A DNA stretch of 64,000 nucleotides from Flavobacteriaceae bacterium (GCA_016764435.1 JAESRX010000010.1:1-64000), one strand, 5' to 3'. Positions 44,390 through 54,735 are shown, counted from the stretch's first letter. Numbers and translations: made by a program. Notes: generated by a model not told the origin, from the sequence alone.

Positions 44390-45676
44390 ATGAAACTTTG
44401 GGATAAAGGATTTTCGACAGATAAAAAGATAGATATTTTTACCGTTGGTAATGATAGAGAATTAGATTTAGAATTGGCAAAATACGATGTGATAGGAAAT
44501 ATAGCACATGCAAAAATGTTATGTAGCATCGGTGTTTTGACTGCTGAGGAATGTAAATTACTGGTTCAAGAGCTAGAAAACATAGGTAAAAGTATTCACA
44601 AAGGTTCATTTACTATAGAAGATACTTTTGAGGATGTACATTCTAAAATAGAGTATTTATTGACAGAAAAACTGGGGGATGCAGGAAAAAAAATTCATAC
44701 AGCACGTTCTAGGAATGATCAAGTTTTAGTGGATATACAATTGTATTCTAAGGATAAGTTACAGGAAATGAAGGAAGATGTAAAATCACTGTTCGACTTA
44801 TTGATGGCGCTTGCCGCGCGATATAAAGAAGTATTATTACCTGGGTATACACATTTTCAAATAGCCATGCCTTCTTCTTTTGGACTGTGGTTTTCTGCCT
44901 ATGCGGAGAGTTTGATAGATGATATGTATTTTATCAATGCGGCGATTAAAGTAGCGGATCAAAATCCGTTGGGTTCCGCAGCGGGTTATGGAAGTTCATT
45001 TGCAATTAATAGAACCATGACAACGGAGTTATTAGGGTTTAAAACATTAAAATACAATTCAGTAGCGGCGCAGATGGGGAGAGGGAAATTAGAGAAGTCT
45101 ATTTCTTTTGCAATGAGTAGTGTGGCAGCTACACTGTCTAAAATGAGCATGGATATTTGTTTGTATATGAGCCAGAATTTTAGTTTTATTGCTTTTCCTG
45201 ACGAGTTAACTACCGGGTCTAGTATTATGCCACATAAGAAAAACCCAGATGTTTTCGAATTAATTAGAGGGAAATGTAATAAGTTACAAGCCATGCCTTA
45301 CGAGATGACCTTGATTTCTAATAATTTACCAAGTGGTTATCACAGAGATTTACAATTATTAAAAGAGAGTTTGATTCCTAATTTTTCTACGCTTAAATCC
45401 TGTTTGGAGATGTTGCATTACTCCTTAGAAAATATTCAAGTGAATGAGACGATCTTAAGGGATGAAAAATACACTTATTTGTTTAGTGTGGAAGCGGTAA
45501 ACACATTAGTGCAGCAGGGGGTTCCTTTTAGAGATGCCTATAAAATGGTGGGAAAAGAGATCCAAGACGGTACGTTTAACCCAGGGAAAACGGTAAATCA
45601 CACCCATGAAGGGAGTATAGGGAACTTATGTTTAGAGGAAATAAAAGAAAAAATGAAAGGTGCTTTAAATTGTTAA
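44390..45676 (+). CDS. argH: Argininosuccinate lyase
   Basis: The 428-residue product splits argininosuccinate to arginine and fumarate. It has the fumarase-superfamily signature GSSIMPHKKNPDVFELIRGK (about residue 277) and the N-terminal DVHSKIEYLL and TARSRNDQVLVDI motifs. It is the last gene of the arg operon and is slightly shorter than the usual 460 residues. No strong terminator was seen after it. Confidence 0.94.
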   Translation: MKLWDKGFSTDKKIDIFTVGNDRELDLELAKYDVIGNIAHAKMLCSIGVLTAEECKLLVQELENIGKSIHKGSFTIEDTFEDVHSKIEYLLTEKLGDAGKKIHTARSRNDQVLVDIQLYSKDKLQEMKEDVKSLFDLLMALAARYKEVLLPGYTHFQIAMPSSFGLWFSAYAESLIDDMYFINAAIKVADQNPLGSAAGYGSSFAINRTMTTELLGFKTLKYNSVAAQMGRGKLEKSISFAMSSVAATLSKMSMDICLYMSQNFSFIAFPDELTTGSSIMPHKKNPDVFELIRGKCNKLQAMPYEMTLISNNLPSGYHRDLQLLKESLIPNFSTLKSCLEMLHYSLENIQVNETILRDEKYTYLFSVEAVNTLVQQGVPFRDAYKMVGKEIQDGTFNPGKTVNHTHEGSIGNLCLEEIKEKMKGALNC

Positions 45677-46091
45677 AATTGATGTTTATGAAATTTCTAT
45701 TTTATGTTTTTAAACCTTTTGGTTCACTATGTAATTTTAGTTGTTCCTTATAAAATCACGTGAATTGTAGCTAAGGATCCATCAGTATTGTCACTTGTTT
45801 TTTGAGGAAATAGACACATTCTAACGGGTGATGATTTAAATAGTGTAATAATGAATTTAATGAAAAAGTAGTTTTTTAAAAGAAGTTAAAAGAACCGTAA
45901 TGTTAAATTCTACAAATAGTAGAAGCTAGATTTATAAAGAAACATATATTGACGATGACTATATCCTCGTCAAGTCGAGATGTTTTCTATTGGTTTTCAA
46001 ATAAAAAATCAGAAGAAAATTGTATCGAAATTCTTTCCTAAGCCTACTAACTTCTATGGAAGGAGGAATCCATGTAGAAAATACATTGGGT
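45677..46091. other. Spacer between argH and the convergent rluA-type gene
   Basis: No gene was seen. A perfect seven-base inverted repeat, TTGACGA (45949-45955) and TCGTCAA (45967-45973), is present, without a T run. Function unknown. Confidence 0.35.
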
Positions 46092-46784
46092 TTATTTCTT
46101 CTCACATGCCTTCCAAACAACATCGTTCGGGCAAGGAGCAGTTACAGAAATAGGTTCCTTTTTTACGGGGTGTATAAAGTGGATATGCCTCGCATGTAAG
46201 CTAATACTTGCATCCTTATTACTTCTTGCAAATCCATATTTTAAATCCCCTTTAATAGGACTTCCTATTTTTGAAAGTTGACATCTAATCTGATGATGTC
46301 TTCCTGTTTCCAAGTCAACTTCTAATAAATGAAAAGTATTGAGTGATTTTAAGACCTTATAATGCAATACAGCACGTTTACTTTCTTTTATTTCGGAAGT
46401 ATGGGCGGTAGATTTATTATTTTTTGGATTCTTTTTTAAAAAATGAACCAACGTATCTTGTTCTAAAGGAGGTAGTTGTTTGACTAAGGCCCAATAAGTT
46501 TTTTTAATCTCATGCTCACGGAGCATTTTATTAAGACGTTCTAGTGCCTTGGAGGTACGAGCAAAAATAATAACTCCTGTAGTAGGACGGTCCAAACGAT
46601 GGGCGACACCTAAAAAGACATCGCCTGGTTTGTTGTATTTTTTTTTGATATATTGTTTGACAATATCACTCAGGGGAGTGTCTCCGGTTTTATCACCTTG
46701 AACGATGTCTCCTGCTTTTTTATTGACAATTACCAAGTGATTGTCTTCGAATAAAACCTCAAGGGTATCTACTGTAGATGCCAT
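46092..46784 (-). CDS. RluA-family RNA pseudouridine synthase
   Basis: The 230-residue product has the RluA catalytic motif GVAHRLDRPTTGVIIFART with the catalytic Asp at about residue 64, and the C-terminal LLEVDLETGRHHQIRCQLSKIG. It lacks an S4 domain, as the short RluA/RluC-like forms do. It isomerises uridine to pseudouridine in rRNA or tRNA; the target cannot be assigned. It starts 2 bases after engB ends, in the operon hydrolase-engB-rluA. Confidence 0.9.
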   Translation of the reverse strand: MASTVDTLEVLFEDNHLVIVNKKAGDIVQGDKTGDTPLSDIVKQYIKKKYNKPGDVFLGVAHRLDRPTTGVIIFARTSKALERLNKMLREHEIKKTYWALVKQLPPLEQDTLVHFLKKNPKNNKSTAHTSEIKESKRAVLHYKVLKSLNTFHLLEVDLETGRHHQIRCQLSKIGSPIKGDLKYGFARSNKDASISLHARHIHFIHPVKKEPISVTAPCPNDVVWKACEKK

Positions 46785-46786
46785 TT

Positions 46787-47395
46787 TTATAGCTTGCTTA
46801 GGTCGACGTTTATTTGGTCGATATAATCTAATATTTCCTTTTTTCCTTCTGATGCACTTGCAGAGCTTATAAAATATTTAGGCATTTCTTCCCAGGCTCC
46901 TTGTGTCATTTTTCGTTTGTAAAAAGCAATGTTTTTATTCAATTCAGAAAGTTTTATCTTATCTGTTTTTGTAAAAACAATAGAAAAAGGAATGCCGTTT
47001 TCACCTAAGTATTCCATAAATTCTAAGTCTATTTTCTGAGGTTCGTGTCTACAGTCTATCAGTACAAAAGTACAGGCTAGTTGTTGACGTTGCTCAAAAT
47101 AGTCCTTGATAAATCCTTGAAATCCTGAACGTAATTTCTTAGAAACTCTTGCATATCCATATCCTGGTAAATCAACCAAAAACCATTCGTTATTAATCTT
47201 AAAGTGATTAATTAACTGTGTTTTTCCTGGTGTACCAGAGGTTTTAGCCAATCTACTATGGTCAGTGATCATGTTAATTAGCGATGATTTTCCAACGTTA
47301 GATCTTCCGATAAATGCATATTCAGGAATAGCATCTTTTGGACATTTGTTAACATCGGTATTGCTAATAATAAAGCTGGCTGTTTTAATTTTCAT
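46787..47395 (-). CDS. engB: Ribosome biogenesis GTPase EngB (YihA/YsxC)
   Basis: The 202-residue product is a TRAFAC-class GTPase needed for large ribosomal subunit assembly. G1 is [12 protein letters not shown] (about residues 29-40), G3 is [10 protein letters not shown]4 is TKTDK and G5 lies in [21 protein letters not shown] matches the switch I region of the family. Length is standard. It is flanked by rluA-type and hydrolase genes 1-2 bases away. Confidence 0.94.
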   Translation of the reverse strand: MKIKTASFIISNTDVNKCPKDAIPEYAFIGRSNVGKSSLINMITDHSRLAKTSGTPGKTQLINHFKINNEWFLVDLPGYGYARVSKKLRSGFQGFIKDYFEQRQQLACTFVLIDCRHEPQKIDLEFMEYLGENGIPFSIVFTKTDKIKLSELNKNIAFYKRKMTQGAWEEMPKYFISSASASEGKKEILDYIDQINVDLSKL

Positions 47396-47396
47396 A

Positions 47397-48161
47397 TTAA
47401 ATAGTGTGTTCTTTAAACCAATTTTCTAGGATTCCGTTAAATTCATTAACGTGTTCCATCATTGGAGTGTGTCCGCATTTATCTATCCAAAATAGATTTG
47501 CGTTTGGTAATAATTTTTCAAAATCAAAAGCTACTTCTGGAGGTGTTACGATATCGTTTTTACCCCAAATTAAGCAGGTTCTAGTTTTAATATTTGGTAA
47601 GTCTTTAGACATGTTATGTCTGATAGCGCTTTTTGCAAGTGCTATAATTTTAATTGCTTTTCTACGGTCGTTTACCATGTCGTACACTTCGTCCACTAGC
47701 TCTTTAGTTGCTACTTTTGGATCGTAAAAAACATTGGATGTTTTTTCTTTAATGTATTCATAATCTCCTCTTTTCGGGTATGAATCTCCCATGGCATTTT
47801 CATAGAGTCCAGAGCTTCCGGCAAGTACCATGGCTTTTATCATTTCGGGGTGGTTATTCGCGAAATATAAAGCAACATGACCTCCCAGAGAATTTCCTAA
47901 TAAAACTACATTTTCTAAGTTTTTAAACTCGATAAATTCTTTTACAAATTTAGCTAAGTTCTTAACATTAGTTTTTAGCAAAGGAAGTTCGAAAATTGGT
48001 AATTCAGGTATTAATACCTTGTAACCTATTTCAGAAAAATGATTTAACACACCTTCAAAGTTACTTAGTGCTCCCATCAGTCCGTGTAAAACTATGATAG
48101 GTTGCCCTTCGCCTTTTTCTAAATAGCTAAATTTATCTTCTTTGATTAGTTGTTGGGTCAT
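47397..48161 (-). CDS. Alpha/beta hydrolase
   Basis: The 254-residue product has an alpha/beta-hydrolase fold: oxyanion region [12 protein letters not shown] (about residue 25), nucleophile elbow [13 protein letters not shown] (Ser at about 93), and the catalytic His in [11 protein letters not shown] (about 230). The Asp lies in [12 protein letters not shown]. The substrate is unknown. It is the first gene of the minus-strand operon and is divergent from the dcw cluster; I recall this arrangement in other Flavobacteriaceae. Confidence 0.88.
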   Translation of the reverse strand: MTQQLIKEDKFSYLEKGEGQPIIVLHGLMGALSNFEGVLNHFSEIGYKVLIPELPIFELPLLKTNVKNLAKFVKEFIEFKNLENVVLLGNSLGGHVALYFANNHPEMIKAMVLAGSSGLYENAMGDSYPKRGDYEYIKEKTSNVFYDPKVATKELVDEVYDMVNDRRKAIKIIALAKSAIRHNMSKDLPNIKTRTCLIWGKNDIVTPPEVAFDFEKLLPNANLFWIDKCGHTPMMEHVNEFNGILENWFKEHTI

Positions 48162-48184
48162 TTATGGTTGGTTTTTTAACTACG

Positions 48185-48192
48185 CAAAGGTA
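48185..48192 (-). promoter_or_regulatory. -7 box of the hydrolase-engB-rluA operon
   Basis: On the minus strand this reads TACCTTTG followed by C, an exact match to TAnnTTTG. It ends 23 bases upstream of the ATG. Confidence 0.55.
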
Positions 48193-48319
48193 GCCTATTT
48201 CCGCCAAAATACGATTTTTTTAGACATAGTATTGGTCTTGTGTTAAAATTACTTTTAACTGGCTGTACTTCAATTTTATATCTGTAGGTGGGGCTTTACT
48301 TTAAAAGTTATTAACAAAG

Positions 48320-48344
48320 TGGGTAATTGTGGGTAATTATGGGT
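48320..48344 (+). promoter_or_regulatory. MraZ operator (TGGGT direct repeats)
   Basis: Three TGGGT boxes begin at 48320, 48330 and 48340, each separated by five bases. This is the TGGGN-N5 direct-repeat pattern known for MraZ binding sites. A further TGGGT at 48360 stays in the ten-base register. The boxes lie just upstream of the -7 element and so cover the -33 region, which fits repression of mraZ by its own product. Confidence 0.82.
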
Positions 48345-48353
48345 TTTTTTTCT

Positions 48354-48361
48354 TATTTTTG
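48354..48361 (+). promoter_or_regulatory. -7 box of the mraZ/dcw promoter
   Basis: TATTTTTG matches TAnnTTTG exactly and ends 21 bases before the mraZ ATG. Start of transcription is expected near 48366. Confidence 0.6.
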
Positions 48362-48382
48362 GGTTCAATCTATAAATTCGGA

Positions 48383-48850
48383 ATGGTTAATTTAATCGAA
48401 ACATATGAGTGTAAAGTAGATGCTAAAGGGCGTGTAGCTTTACCTATGGGGTTTCGTAATCAACTGGCTGAGTTGTTGGAAGATGGCTTTGTGTTAAAGC
48501 GCGCAGTATTTGCTAAGTGTTTGGATTTGTATCCGAAAAAGTCTTGGGATGTGGTGATGAAGGAAGTCGGAAAACTAAATAGATTTAATAAAAAAAATGA
48601 CATGTTCGTGCGTCAATTGACAGCGGGAATAAAAAAAGTAGACTTAGATTCGTCTGCACGATTTTTAATTCCAAAAGATTTATTGTTGTTTTCTGGAATC
48701 TCAAAAAACATTGTTTTGATTGGTCAAAATGATAAGATTGAGGTTTGGGATAAAGACAAGTATGAGGCGGTTATTAATGATGATGAAGGGTTCGGTGATT
48801 TGGCCGAAGAAGTAATGGGAAATTTAAATTTTGGACAAGATGTATCATAA
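48383..48850 (+). CDS. mraZ: Transcriptional regulator MraZ
   Basis: The 155-residue product has two MraZ/SpoVT-AbrB-like repeats: YECKVDAKGRVALPMGFRNQL at the N-terminus and KKVDLDSSARFLIPKDLL in the middle. MraZ binds TGGGN repeats upstream of its own gene and represses the dcw cluster. The ATG chosen gives MVNLIETYE; the frame is open for 18 codons upstream, but those overlap the promoter. It overlaps rsmH by 11 bases. Confidence 0.93.
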   Translation: MVNLIETYECKVDAKGRVALPMGFRNQLAELLEDGFVLKRAVFAKCLDLYPKKSWDVVMKEVGKLNRFNKKNDMFVRQLTAGIKKVDLDSSARFLIPKDLLLFSGISKNIVLIGQNDKIEVWDKDKYEAVINDDEGFGDLAEEVMGNLNFGQDVS

Positions 48851-49733
48851 TCCAGTATTATTAAAAGAAAGTATTGACGGGTTGAATATCAATCCCTCAG
48901 GAATATATGTGGATGTAACCTTCGGTGGAGGTGGGCATTCTCAAGAAATTTTGAATCGTTTAGGGCCTGAAGGTAAGTTATTTGCTTTTGACCAGGATCC
49001 TGATGCGGTCGCTAACAAGTTGAAGGATGACCGTTTTATATTAATAGAAGAAAATTTCAAGAACATAAAACGATTCTTACGTTTTTACGGCATAAGAAAA
49101 GTAGATGGAGTGTTGGCAGATTTAGGAGTGTCCTCACATCAGTTTGATGCTTCAGAGCGTGGATTTTCTACGCGTTTTGATGGTGATTTAGACATGCGTA
49201 TGAATCAGCAGAGTGAATTGTCCGCTTTTAAAGTGATCAATACCTACTCGGAAGAGGATTTGGCAAACGTACTGTTTCAGTATGGGGAGTTGCGTAATAA
49301 TAGAGCCATCGCAAAAAAAATAGTAGAAGAGCGTGCGATAACGCCCATAAAAACTAGTTTTAATTTAAAAGCTGTATTAAAGCAGTTTTTACCAGCGAGT
49401 AAGGAGCATAAGATTTTAGCTCAGATTTATCAAGCGGTACGGATAGAGGTGAATCAGGAATTAGAAGTCTTAAAGGATTTTTTAATACAGATGCCGTTAA
49501 TTCTTTCAGATACAGGAAGGTTGAGTGTGATTTCTTATCATTCTTTAGAGGATAGATTAGTGAAAAGATTTATACAGTACGGGAAATTTGATGGCTTGCC
49601 GGAGAAAGACTTTTTTGGAAATGTAGAAGTTCCAATGAAGAAAGTAGGAAAACTTATAATTCCTACGAAAGAAGAAATTGCAACAAATAACAGAGCACGA
49701 AGTGCAAAATTAAGAATAGCAACTAAAAGTTAA
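48840..49733 (+). CDS. rsmH: 16S rRNA (cytosine-1402 N4) methyltransferase
   Basis: The 297-residue product starts MYHNPVLLKESIDGLNI and has the AdoMet motif YVDVTFGGGGHSQEIL (about residue 24), the RsmH segments LADLGVSSHQFD and the C-terminal SYHSLEDRLVKRF and NNRARSAKLR. It methylates C1402 of 16S rRNA. Its start inside mraZ and its place before ftsL follow the classic dcw order. An upstream in-frame TTG was rejected. Confidence 0.94.
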   Translation: MYHNPVLLKESIDGLNINPSGIYVDVTFGGGGHSQEILNRLGPEGKLFAFDQDPDAVANKLKDDRFILIEENFKNIKRFLRFYGIRKVDGVLADLGVSSHQFDASERGFSTRFDGDLDMRMNQQSELSAFKVINTYSEEDLANVLFQYGELRNNRAIAKKIVEERAITPIKTSFNLKAVLKQFLPASKEHKILAQIYQAVRIEVNQELEVLKDFLIQMPLILSDTGRLSVISYHSLEDRLVKRFIQYGKFDGLPEKDFFGNVEVPMKKVGKLIIPTKEEIATNNRARSAKLRIATKS

Positions 49734-49738
49734 TAGCA

Positions 49739-50065
49739 TTGATCAATAATTGGTTTTTTAATGTGTTAAAAGGTCGCTTTTTAACAGAAGAAGAGGGGAT
49801 GCGGAATTGGCGTGTTATCTTTTTTGTGGTGTTGTTGATCCTCATTATGATTTCGAGTTCACATAGCTCTGATTCTAAAGTAATGGAAATTGCAAAGTTA
49901 AATAAGGAGATTAAAGAGTTGCAAGCATATTTTGTAGATACGAGGACTATTTCAATGCAATTAAGCCTCGAGTCTGGCATTAAAAAAAGAGTAGATACTT
50001 TAGGGTTAGCTCCCAGTGTAGTACCACCAAGATTAATCAGGGTAACGGATAAAAAAGAACAATAA
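49739..50065 (+). CDS. ftsL: FtsL-like cell division protein (TTG start)
   Basis: The 108-residue product has a cytoplasmic start, one membrane helix (about residues 25-42, VIFFVVLLILIMISS), then a short periplasmic coiled coil (KVMEIAKLNKEIKELQAYF). This is the layout of FtsL-type bitopic divisome proteins, and position between rsmH and ftsI fits. No ATG exists before the helix that keeps the conserved LKGRFLTEEEGMRNWR segment, so the start is TTG; the ATG at 49799 would leave a stub. FtsL bridges FtsB and FtsQ and activates FtsWI. Confidence 0.82.
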   Translation: MINNWFFNVLKGRFLTEEEGMRNWRVIFFVVLLILIMISSSHSSDSKVMEIAKLNKEIKELQAYFVDTRTISMQLSLESGIKKRVDTLGLAPSVVPPRLIRVTDKKEQ

Positions 50066-50066
50066 A

Positions 50067-52046
50067 TTGGCAGTAGAAAAAAAAGATATCCTAAATAAAT
50101 TGATCATCGTTTCCATTGGAATGGTGCTTTTTTTGTTGTTGATTATTTATAAAATGACTACCATTCAATTTAAAGAGGGAGATAAGTATCGCAGTCTAGC
50201 AGAAAGAATTTATGTAAAAAGAGATACGGTGTATGCAAATAGAGGAAATGTGTTTGCTGCAGATGGTAGTTTGTTAGCCACCTCGATGTCTAAGTTTGAA
50301 ATTCGCATGGACCCTATAGCGGTGCCGTTAGAAAAGTTCGAGGAACATGTGGCTGCTTTGGCAAAGGAATTGTCGAAAATGTTAGGAAATACTCCAAGGG
50401 CTTGGGAAAATAAATTAAGAAGAGCACGTGGCAGTAGAAATCGCTACTTGTTTATTACTAGAAATATTGGATATAACGACTATATGAAAATGAGGGGTTT
50501 TCCTATTTTTAAATTAGGGGTATACGGTGGTGGTTTTATAGCCGAGCAGTCCAGTGTGAGAGCGAGACCTTTAGGTAAGATTGCCGAACGATTTATTGGT
50601 TATGACGATTATAGAGGAGCACCAGGAATAGAAGGAGCTTATCGTAAATATTTAAAAGGAAAAACAGGAATTCGCAAGAAACAAAAAATAGCCAAAGGAC
50701 AGTGGAGACCGATAAATGATAATAATGAAAGAGAGCCTGTAGATGGATTGGATGTGTTAACAACACTGGATGTTAATATACAGGATATTACGCATCATTC
50801 TTTATTGCGTCAGTTAGAAAAACACGATGCAGATCATGGTTGTGCTATTGTGATGGATACAAAATCAGGTGATATTTTAGCGATATCTAACTTGGGACGT
50901 GGTAGAAATGGAACCTATTATGAACGGTTAAATTATGCAGTGGGCTCTTCTTATGAGCCTGGTTCAACGTTTAAATTGGCTGCTTTAATGGTTGGTATGG
51001 AAGACGGTCTTATTGATACGGCTTCTGTGGTAGATACTAAAGGAGGCGCTTTTCGTGTAAAAAATCATACGATTAGGGATTCCAATCATAAAGGCTATGG
51101 GAAAATATCTGCAGCTAGAGTGATAGAGGTTTCTTCCAATGTGGGGATTGTGAAGTTGATTCAAAAACATTATAAATCCAATCCAGGTAAATTTGTTCAA
51201 GGATTGCGAGATATGAGCTTGGACGGAAAAATAGGCTTGCACATGAAAGGAGAGGGGTCGGCTGTTATTCCTAACCCTAAAGATTCATTGTGGAGTGGTT
51301 TGTCTTTAGCGCAAATGTCTTATGGATATGAGGTGTCTATGACACCGATGCAGGTGCTTACATTTTACAATGCCATTGCCAATAATGGGAAGATGGTAAA
51401 ACCTAGGTTCGTAAAAGAATTGTCTGCACAAGGATTGACACATACGGTTTTTGAGCCGGAAGTGATCAATGATAAAATTTGTTCGAAGGCAACGGTACGT
51501 AAGATTCAGGAAATCCTAAAAAATGTAGTAAAGAGAGGTACAGGAAAGAGTTTGTATTCTCCTAGTTTTTCTATGGCAGGAAAAACAGGAACGGCTCAGG
51601 TAGAATACTGGAAGAAAGGAAAGAAAACATCGTATTCGGCATCTTTTGCGGGTTTTTTTCCTGCGGAGAATCCAAAATACACCTGCTATGTAATGGTGTA
51701 TAAGCCTAGTAAATTTGGTTATTACGGAGCAGATGTGGCAGGTCCTGTATTTAAGGATATTGCTCAGAAAATATATACATCTAATTATATTATAGATGAA
51801 ATAAGCAAAACGACCCCTCGTTTCACAAGTGTTCAGAAATCTTATCAAAAATTTGAGAGAGTATCAGAGCAAACGTTTAGTAAAATCCCAAAGGTAATAG
51901 GGATGGCTGGTATGGATGCCATTCCTATTCTTGAAAACCTTGGATTAAAGGTACGGATTGATGGCGTAGGAACTGTAAAAGGGCAGTCTATTAAAGTGGG
52001 GGTCAAAATTAAAAAAGGAGCAACAATATATTTAAAAGTGGCTTAA
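50067..52046 (+). CDS. ftsI: Division-specific penicillin-binding protein (PBP3-type) with PASTA domain
   Basis: The 659-residue product is a class B PBP, the septal peptidoglycan transpeptidase. A membrane helix near residues 15-32 is followed by the dimerisation domain and the transpeptidase domain with SxxK STFK (Ser300), SSN and KTGTAQ motifs. The C-terminus (about residues 600-659) is a PASTA-like domain (IPKVIGMAGMDAIPILENLG). It begins with a TTG one base after the FtsL stop. Its stop codon overlaps the murE ATG (TAATG). Confidence 0.93.
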   Translation: MAVEKKDILNKLIIVSIGMVLFLLLIIYKMTTIQFKEGDKYRSLAERIYVKRDTVYANRGNVFAADGSLLATSMSKFEIRMDPIAVPLEKFEEHVAALAKELSKMLGNTPRAWENKLRRARGSRNRYLFITRNIGYNDYMKMRGFPIFKLGVYGGGFIAEQSSVRARPLGKIAERFIGYDDYRGAPGIEGAYRKYLKGKTGIRKKQKIAKGQWRPINDNNEREPVDGLDVLTTLDVNIQDITHHSLLRQLEKHDADHGCAIVMDTKSGDILAISNLGRGRNGTYYERLNYAVGSSYEPGSTFKLAALMVGMEDGLIDTASVVDTKGGAFRVKNHTIRDSNHKGYGKISAARVIEVSSNVGIVKLIQKHYKSNPGKFVQGLRDMSLDGKIGLHMKGEGSAVIPNPKDSLWSGLSLAQMSYGYEVSMTPMQVLTFYNAIANNGKMVKPRFVKELSAQGLTHTVFEPEVINDKICSKATVRKIQEILKNVVKRGTGKSLYSPSFSMAGKTGTAQVEYWKKGKKTSYSASFAGFFPAENPKYTCYVMVYKPSKFGYYGADVAGPVFKDIAQKIYTSNYIIDEISKTTPRFTSVQKSYQKFERVSEQTFSKIPKVIGMAGMDAIPILENLGLKVRIDGVGTVKGQSIKVGVKIKKGATIYLKVA

Positions 52047-53509
52047 TGAAAGTGTTAAAAAACATATTAAAATCCGTAGATATTGCCCAGATTATAGGCA
52101 GTGATTCACTGGAAATCAATGCGATTTCTTTTTCCTCTAATGAGGTCGCCAAAAACGATGTTTTTGTGGCACAACGAGGGACGGTGGTAGATGGACATGT
52201 TTATATAAATGATGCGATTAAAAAAGGTGCATCAGTGATTATTTGTGAGGTGATTCCGGAATCTTTGGAAGCGCATGTCACCTATGTTCAGGTAGGAGAT
52301 TCTTCGGTGGCTTTAGCCGTGATGGCAGCCAATTATTATGGAAATCCATCAAAGGAATTACAATTAGTTGGAGTGACAGGAACGAATGGGAAAACTACGA
52401 TTGCTACCTTGTTATTTTCTCTTTATAAAGAGGCAGGGTATAAGGTTGGTTTATTGTCTACTATAAAAATTATGGTAAATGACACGACTTATACGACCTC
52501 TCATACAACACCAGATTCTTTAGTGATTAACAAGTATTTAAGGGGGATGGTGGAGCAAGGATGTGAGTATTGTTTTATGGAGGTGAGTTCTCATGGGATC
52601 CATCAGAAAAGAACCGTAGGATTAGTATTTGCAGGAGGTGTTTTTACAAATTTAACACACGATCATTTAGACTATCACAATACCTTTAAAGAATACCGAG
52701 ATATAAAAAAAATATTCTTTGATCAGTTGCCTAAAACAGCTTTTTCCTTGGTGAATTCCGATGATAAAAATGGCTTGTTTATGTTGCAAAATTCAACGTC
52801 TAAAAAACATACGTACGCTTTAAAGACATTGGCGGATTTTAAAGGAAGAGTTTTAGAAAGTTCTTTCTCGGGGATGTTGTTAGTGATGAATCAGCAAGAA
52901 TTGTGGTCCAAATTAATTGGTCAATTTAATGCTTATAATTTGTTAGCTATTTATGGAGTGACTCAGTTATTAGGGATGGAACCTTTGGAGGCATTGAAGA
53001 TCATAAGCAATCTGGAAAGTGTTTCAGGAAGGTTTGAACATTTAGTATCTAAGAAGGGCATTACTGTAATTGTGGATTACGCACATACTCCAGATGCTTT
53101 AAAAAACGTATTACAAACCATTCAAGGTATCCGAACGGGAAGTGAAAATGTATTGACAGTAGTAGGTTGTGGAGGTGATAGGGATAAAAAGAAACGTCCA
53201 AAAATGGGTGCTATTGCAGCGCAAATGAGTGATCAAACCATTTTTACTTCGGACAATCCAAGGACAGAAAACCCTGCAGTGATTATTGAAGAAATAGAAG
53301 CAGGAGTTGCAGCTCAAGACTTGAATAAAACATTAGTGATAGCAGATAGGAAGCAAGCGATAAAAGCGGCTTGTAAAATGGCTGTTTCAGGTGATATTAT
53401 TTTAATTGCAGGAAAAGGTCATGAAAATTATCAGGATGTTAATGGGCATAAAAGTCATTTTGATGACTACGAAACGGTAACGGAATTATTAAATCAACTA
53501 GGGAAGTAA
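52046..53509 (+). CDS. murE: UDP-MurNAc-L-Ala-D-Glu:meso-diaminopimelate ligase
   Basis: The 487-residue Mur ligase adds the third residue of the stem peptide. It has the ATP loop [14 protein letters not shown] (about residue 109), [12 protein letters not shown], and [14 protein letters not shown]. The DNPRTENP motif (about residue 405) marks meso-diaminopimelate specificity rather than lysine. It overlaps ftsI by one base. Confidence 0.95.
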   Translation: MKVLKNILKSVDIAQIIGSDSLEINAISFSSNEVAKNDVFVAQRGTVVDGHVYINDAIKKGASVIICEVIPESLEAHVTYVQVGDSSVALAVMAANYYGNPSKELQLVGVTGTNGKTTIATLLFSLYKEAGYKVGLLSTIKIMVNDTTYTTSHTTPDSLVINKYLRGMVEQGCEYCFMEVSSHGIHQKRTVGLVFAGGVFTNLTHDHLDYHNTFKEYRDIKKIFFDQLPKTAFSLVNSDDKNGLFMLQNSTSKKHTYALKTLADFKGRVLESSFSGMLLVMNQQELWSKLIGQFNAYNLLAIYGVTQLLGMEPLEALKIISNLESVSGRFEHLVSKKGITVIVDYAHTPDALKNVLQTIQGIRTGSENVLTVVGCGGDRDKKKRPKMGAIAAQMSDQTIFTSDNPRTENPAVIIEEIEAGVAAQDLNKTLVIADRKQAIKAACKMAVSGDIILIAGKGHENYQDVNGHKSHFDDYETVTELLNQLGK

Positions 53510-53510
53510 G

Positions 53511-54734
53511 ATGTTATATTATTTATTTAATTATTTAGATTCACATTATAATTTAGCGGGAGCTGGGGTGTTTCAGTACATCACATTTAGATCCGCTATG
53601 GCGTTTGTTATTTCGCTATTAATCTCTACCATTTATGGACGTAGAGTGATTGATTATCTACAGCGAAAGCAAGTGGGAGAATTAGTACGTGACCTTGGAT
53701 TAAAAGGACAGGTAGAGAAAGCAGGAACACCTACAATGGGAGGTTTGATTATTATTTTTTCAACATTAATTCCGGTATTGTTGTTTGCGAAGTTGGAAAA
53801 TATTTACATCATTATATTAATCATTACCACCTTATGGATGGGTTTAATTGGATTTATAGATGATTATATTAAGGTATTTAAAAAGGATAAAGACGGTCTA
53901 AAAGGACGTTTTAAGATATTAGGACAAGTAGGCTTAGGGATCATTGTAGGTTCTATGTTATTTTTTCACCCCGATGTTACGATGAAAGACAAATTGGAAA
54001 CACCAATTGTTCATGTAGAGAGCGGGAAAACAACATTTTTTGGAGAAGCTCATCGTTCTACTAAAACGACCATTCCATTTATTAAGAATAATGAATTTGA
54101 CTATGCAGAGGTGCTTTCCTTTTTAGGAGATAATTACCAGTCTTTTGCGTGGATTATTTTTATTCCAGTGGTTATTTTTATTATTACGGCAGTTTCAAAT
54201 GGCGCCAATTTAACAGATGGGATAGATGGATTGGCTGCAGGGTCATCAGCAATTATAGTGTTGGCATTAGGGGTGTTTACCTTTGTGTCTGGGAATATTT
54301 TGCTGGCGAATTATTTGGATGTCATGTACATTCCGAATTCTGGTGAAATGACCATTTTTATCGCTGCCTTTATGGGAGCTTTAATTGGGTTCTTATGGTA
54401 CAATACATTTCCAGCTCAAGTTTTTATGGGCGATACAGGGAGTTTAACCATTGGAGGGATTATAGCGGTATTGGCAATAGCGGTACGTAAGGAAATGTTA
54501 ATTCCTTTATTAGCGGGCATCTTTGTTATAGAAGTAGTTTCTGTAATGATGCAAGTGAGTTATTTTAAATATACAAAGAAGAAATACGGAACTGGAAAAC
54601 GAATTTTTAAGATGGCGCCTATACATCATCATTTTCAAAAATCAGGGTACCATGAGAGTAAAATTGTAACACGATTTTGGATTATAGGAATTATGTTAGC
54701 AGTCTTGAGTATTGTAACATTAAAATTGAGATAA
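53511..54734 (+). CDS. mraY: Phospho-MurNAc-pentapeptide translocase
   Basis: The 407-residue product is the ten-helix membrane enzyme that makes lipid I on undecaprenyl phosphate. It shows [12 protein letters not shown] (about residue 70), the aspartate-rich FIDDYIK (about 117), [15 protein letters not shown] (about 231) and the [14 protein letters not shown]-terminal motif. It is longer than the 360-residue E. coli form, as is normal in Bacteroidota, because of an insert around residues 145-190 ([13 protein letters not shown] region). Confidence 0.94.
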   Translation: MLYYLFNYLDSHYNLAGAGVFQYITFRSAMAFVISLLISTIYGRRVIDYLQRKQVGELVRDLGLKGQVEKAGTPTMGGLIIIFSTLIPVLLFAKLENIYIIILIITTLWMGLIGFIDDYIKVFKKDKDGLKGRFKILGQVGLGIIVGSMLFFHPDVTMKDKLETPIVHVESGKTTFFGEAHRSTKTTIPFIKNNEFDYAEVLSFLGDNYQSFAWIIFIPVVIFIITAVSNGANLTDGIDGLAAGSSAIIVLALGVFTFVSGNILLANYLDVMYIPNSGEMTIFIAAFMGALIGFLWYNTFPAQVFMGDTGSLTIGGIIAVLAIAVRKEMLIPLLAGIFVIEVVSVMMQVSYFKYTKKKYGTGKRIFKMAPIHHHFQKSGYHESKIVTRFWIIGIMLAVLSIVTLKLR

Positions 54735-54735
54735 G

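Noticed and set aside
45949-45973. Inverted repeat after argH as an operon terminator
   Set aside because: It is about 270 bases past argH and has no T run on either strand.
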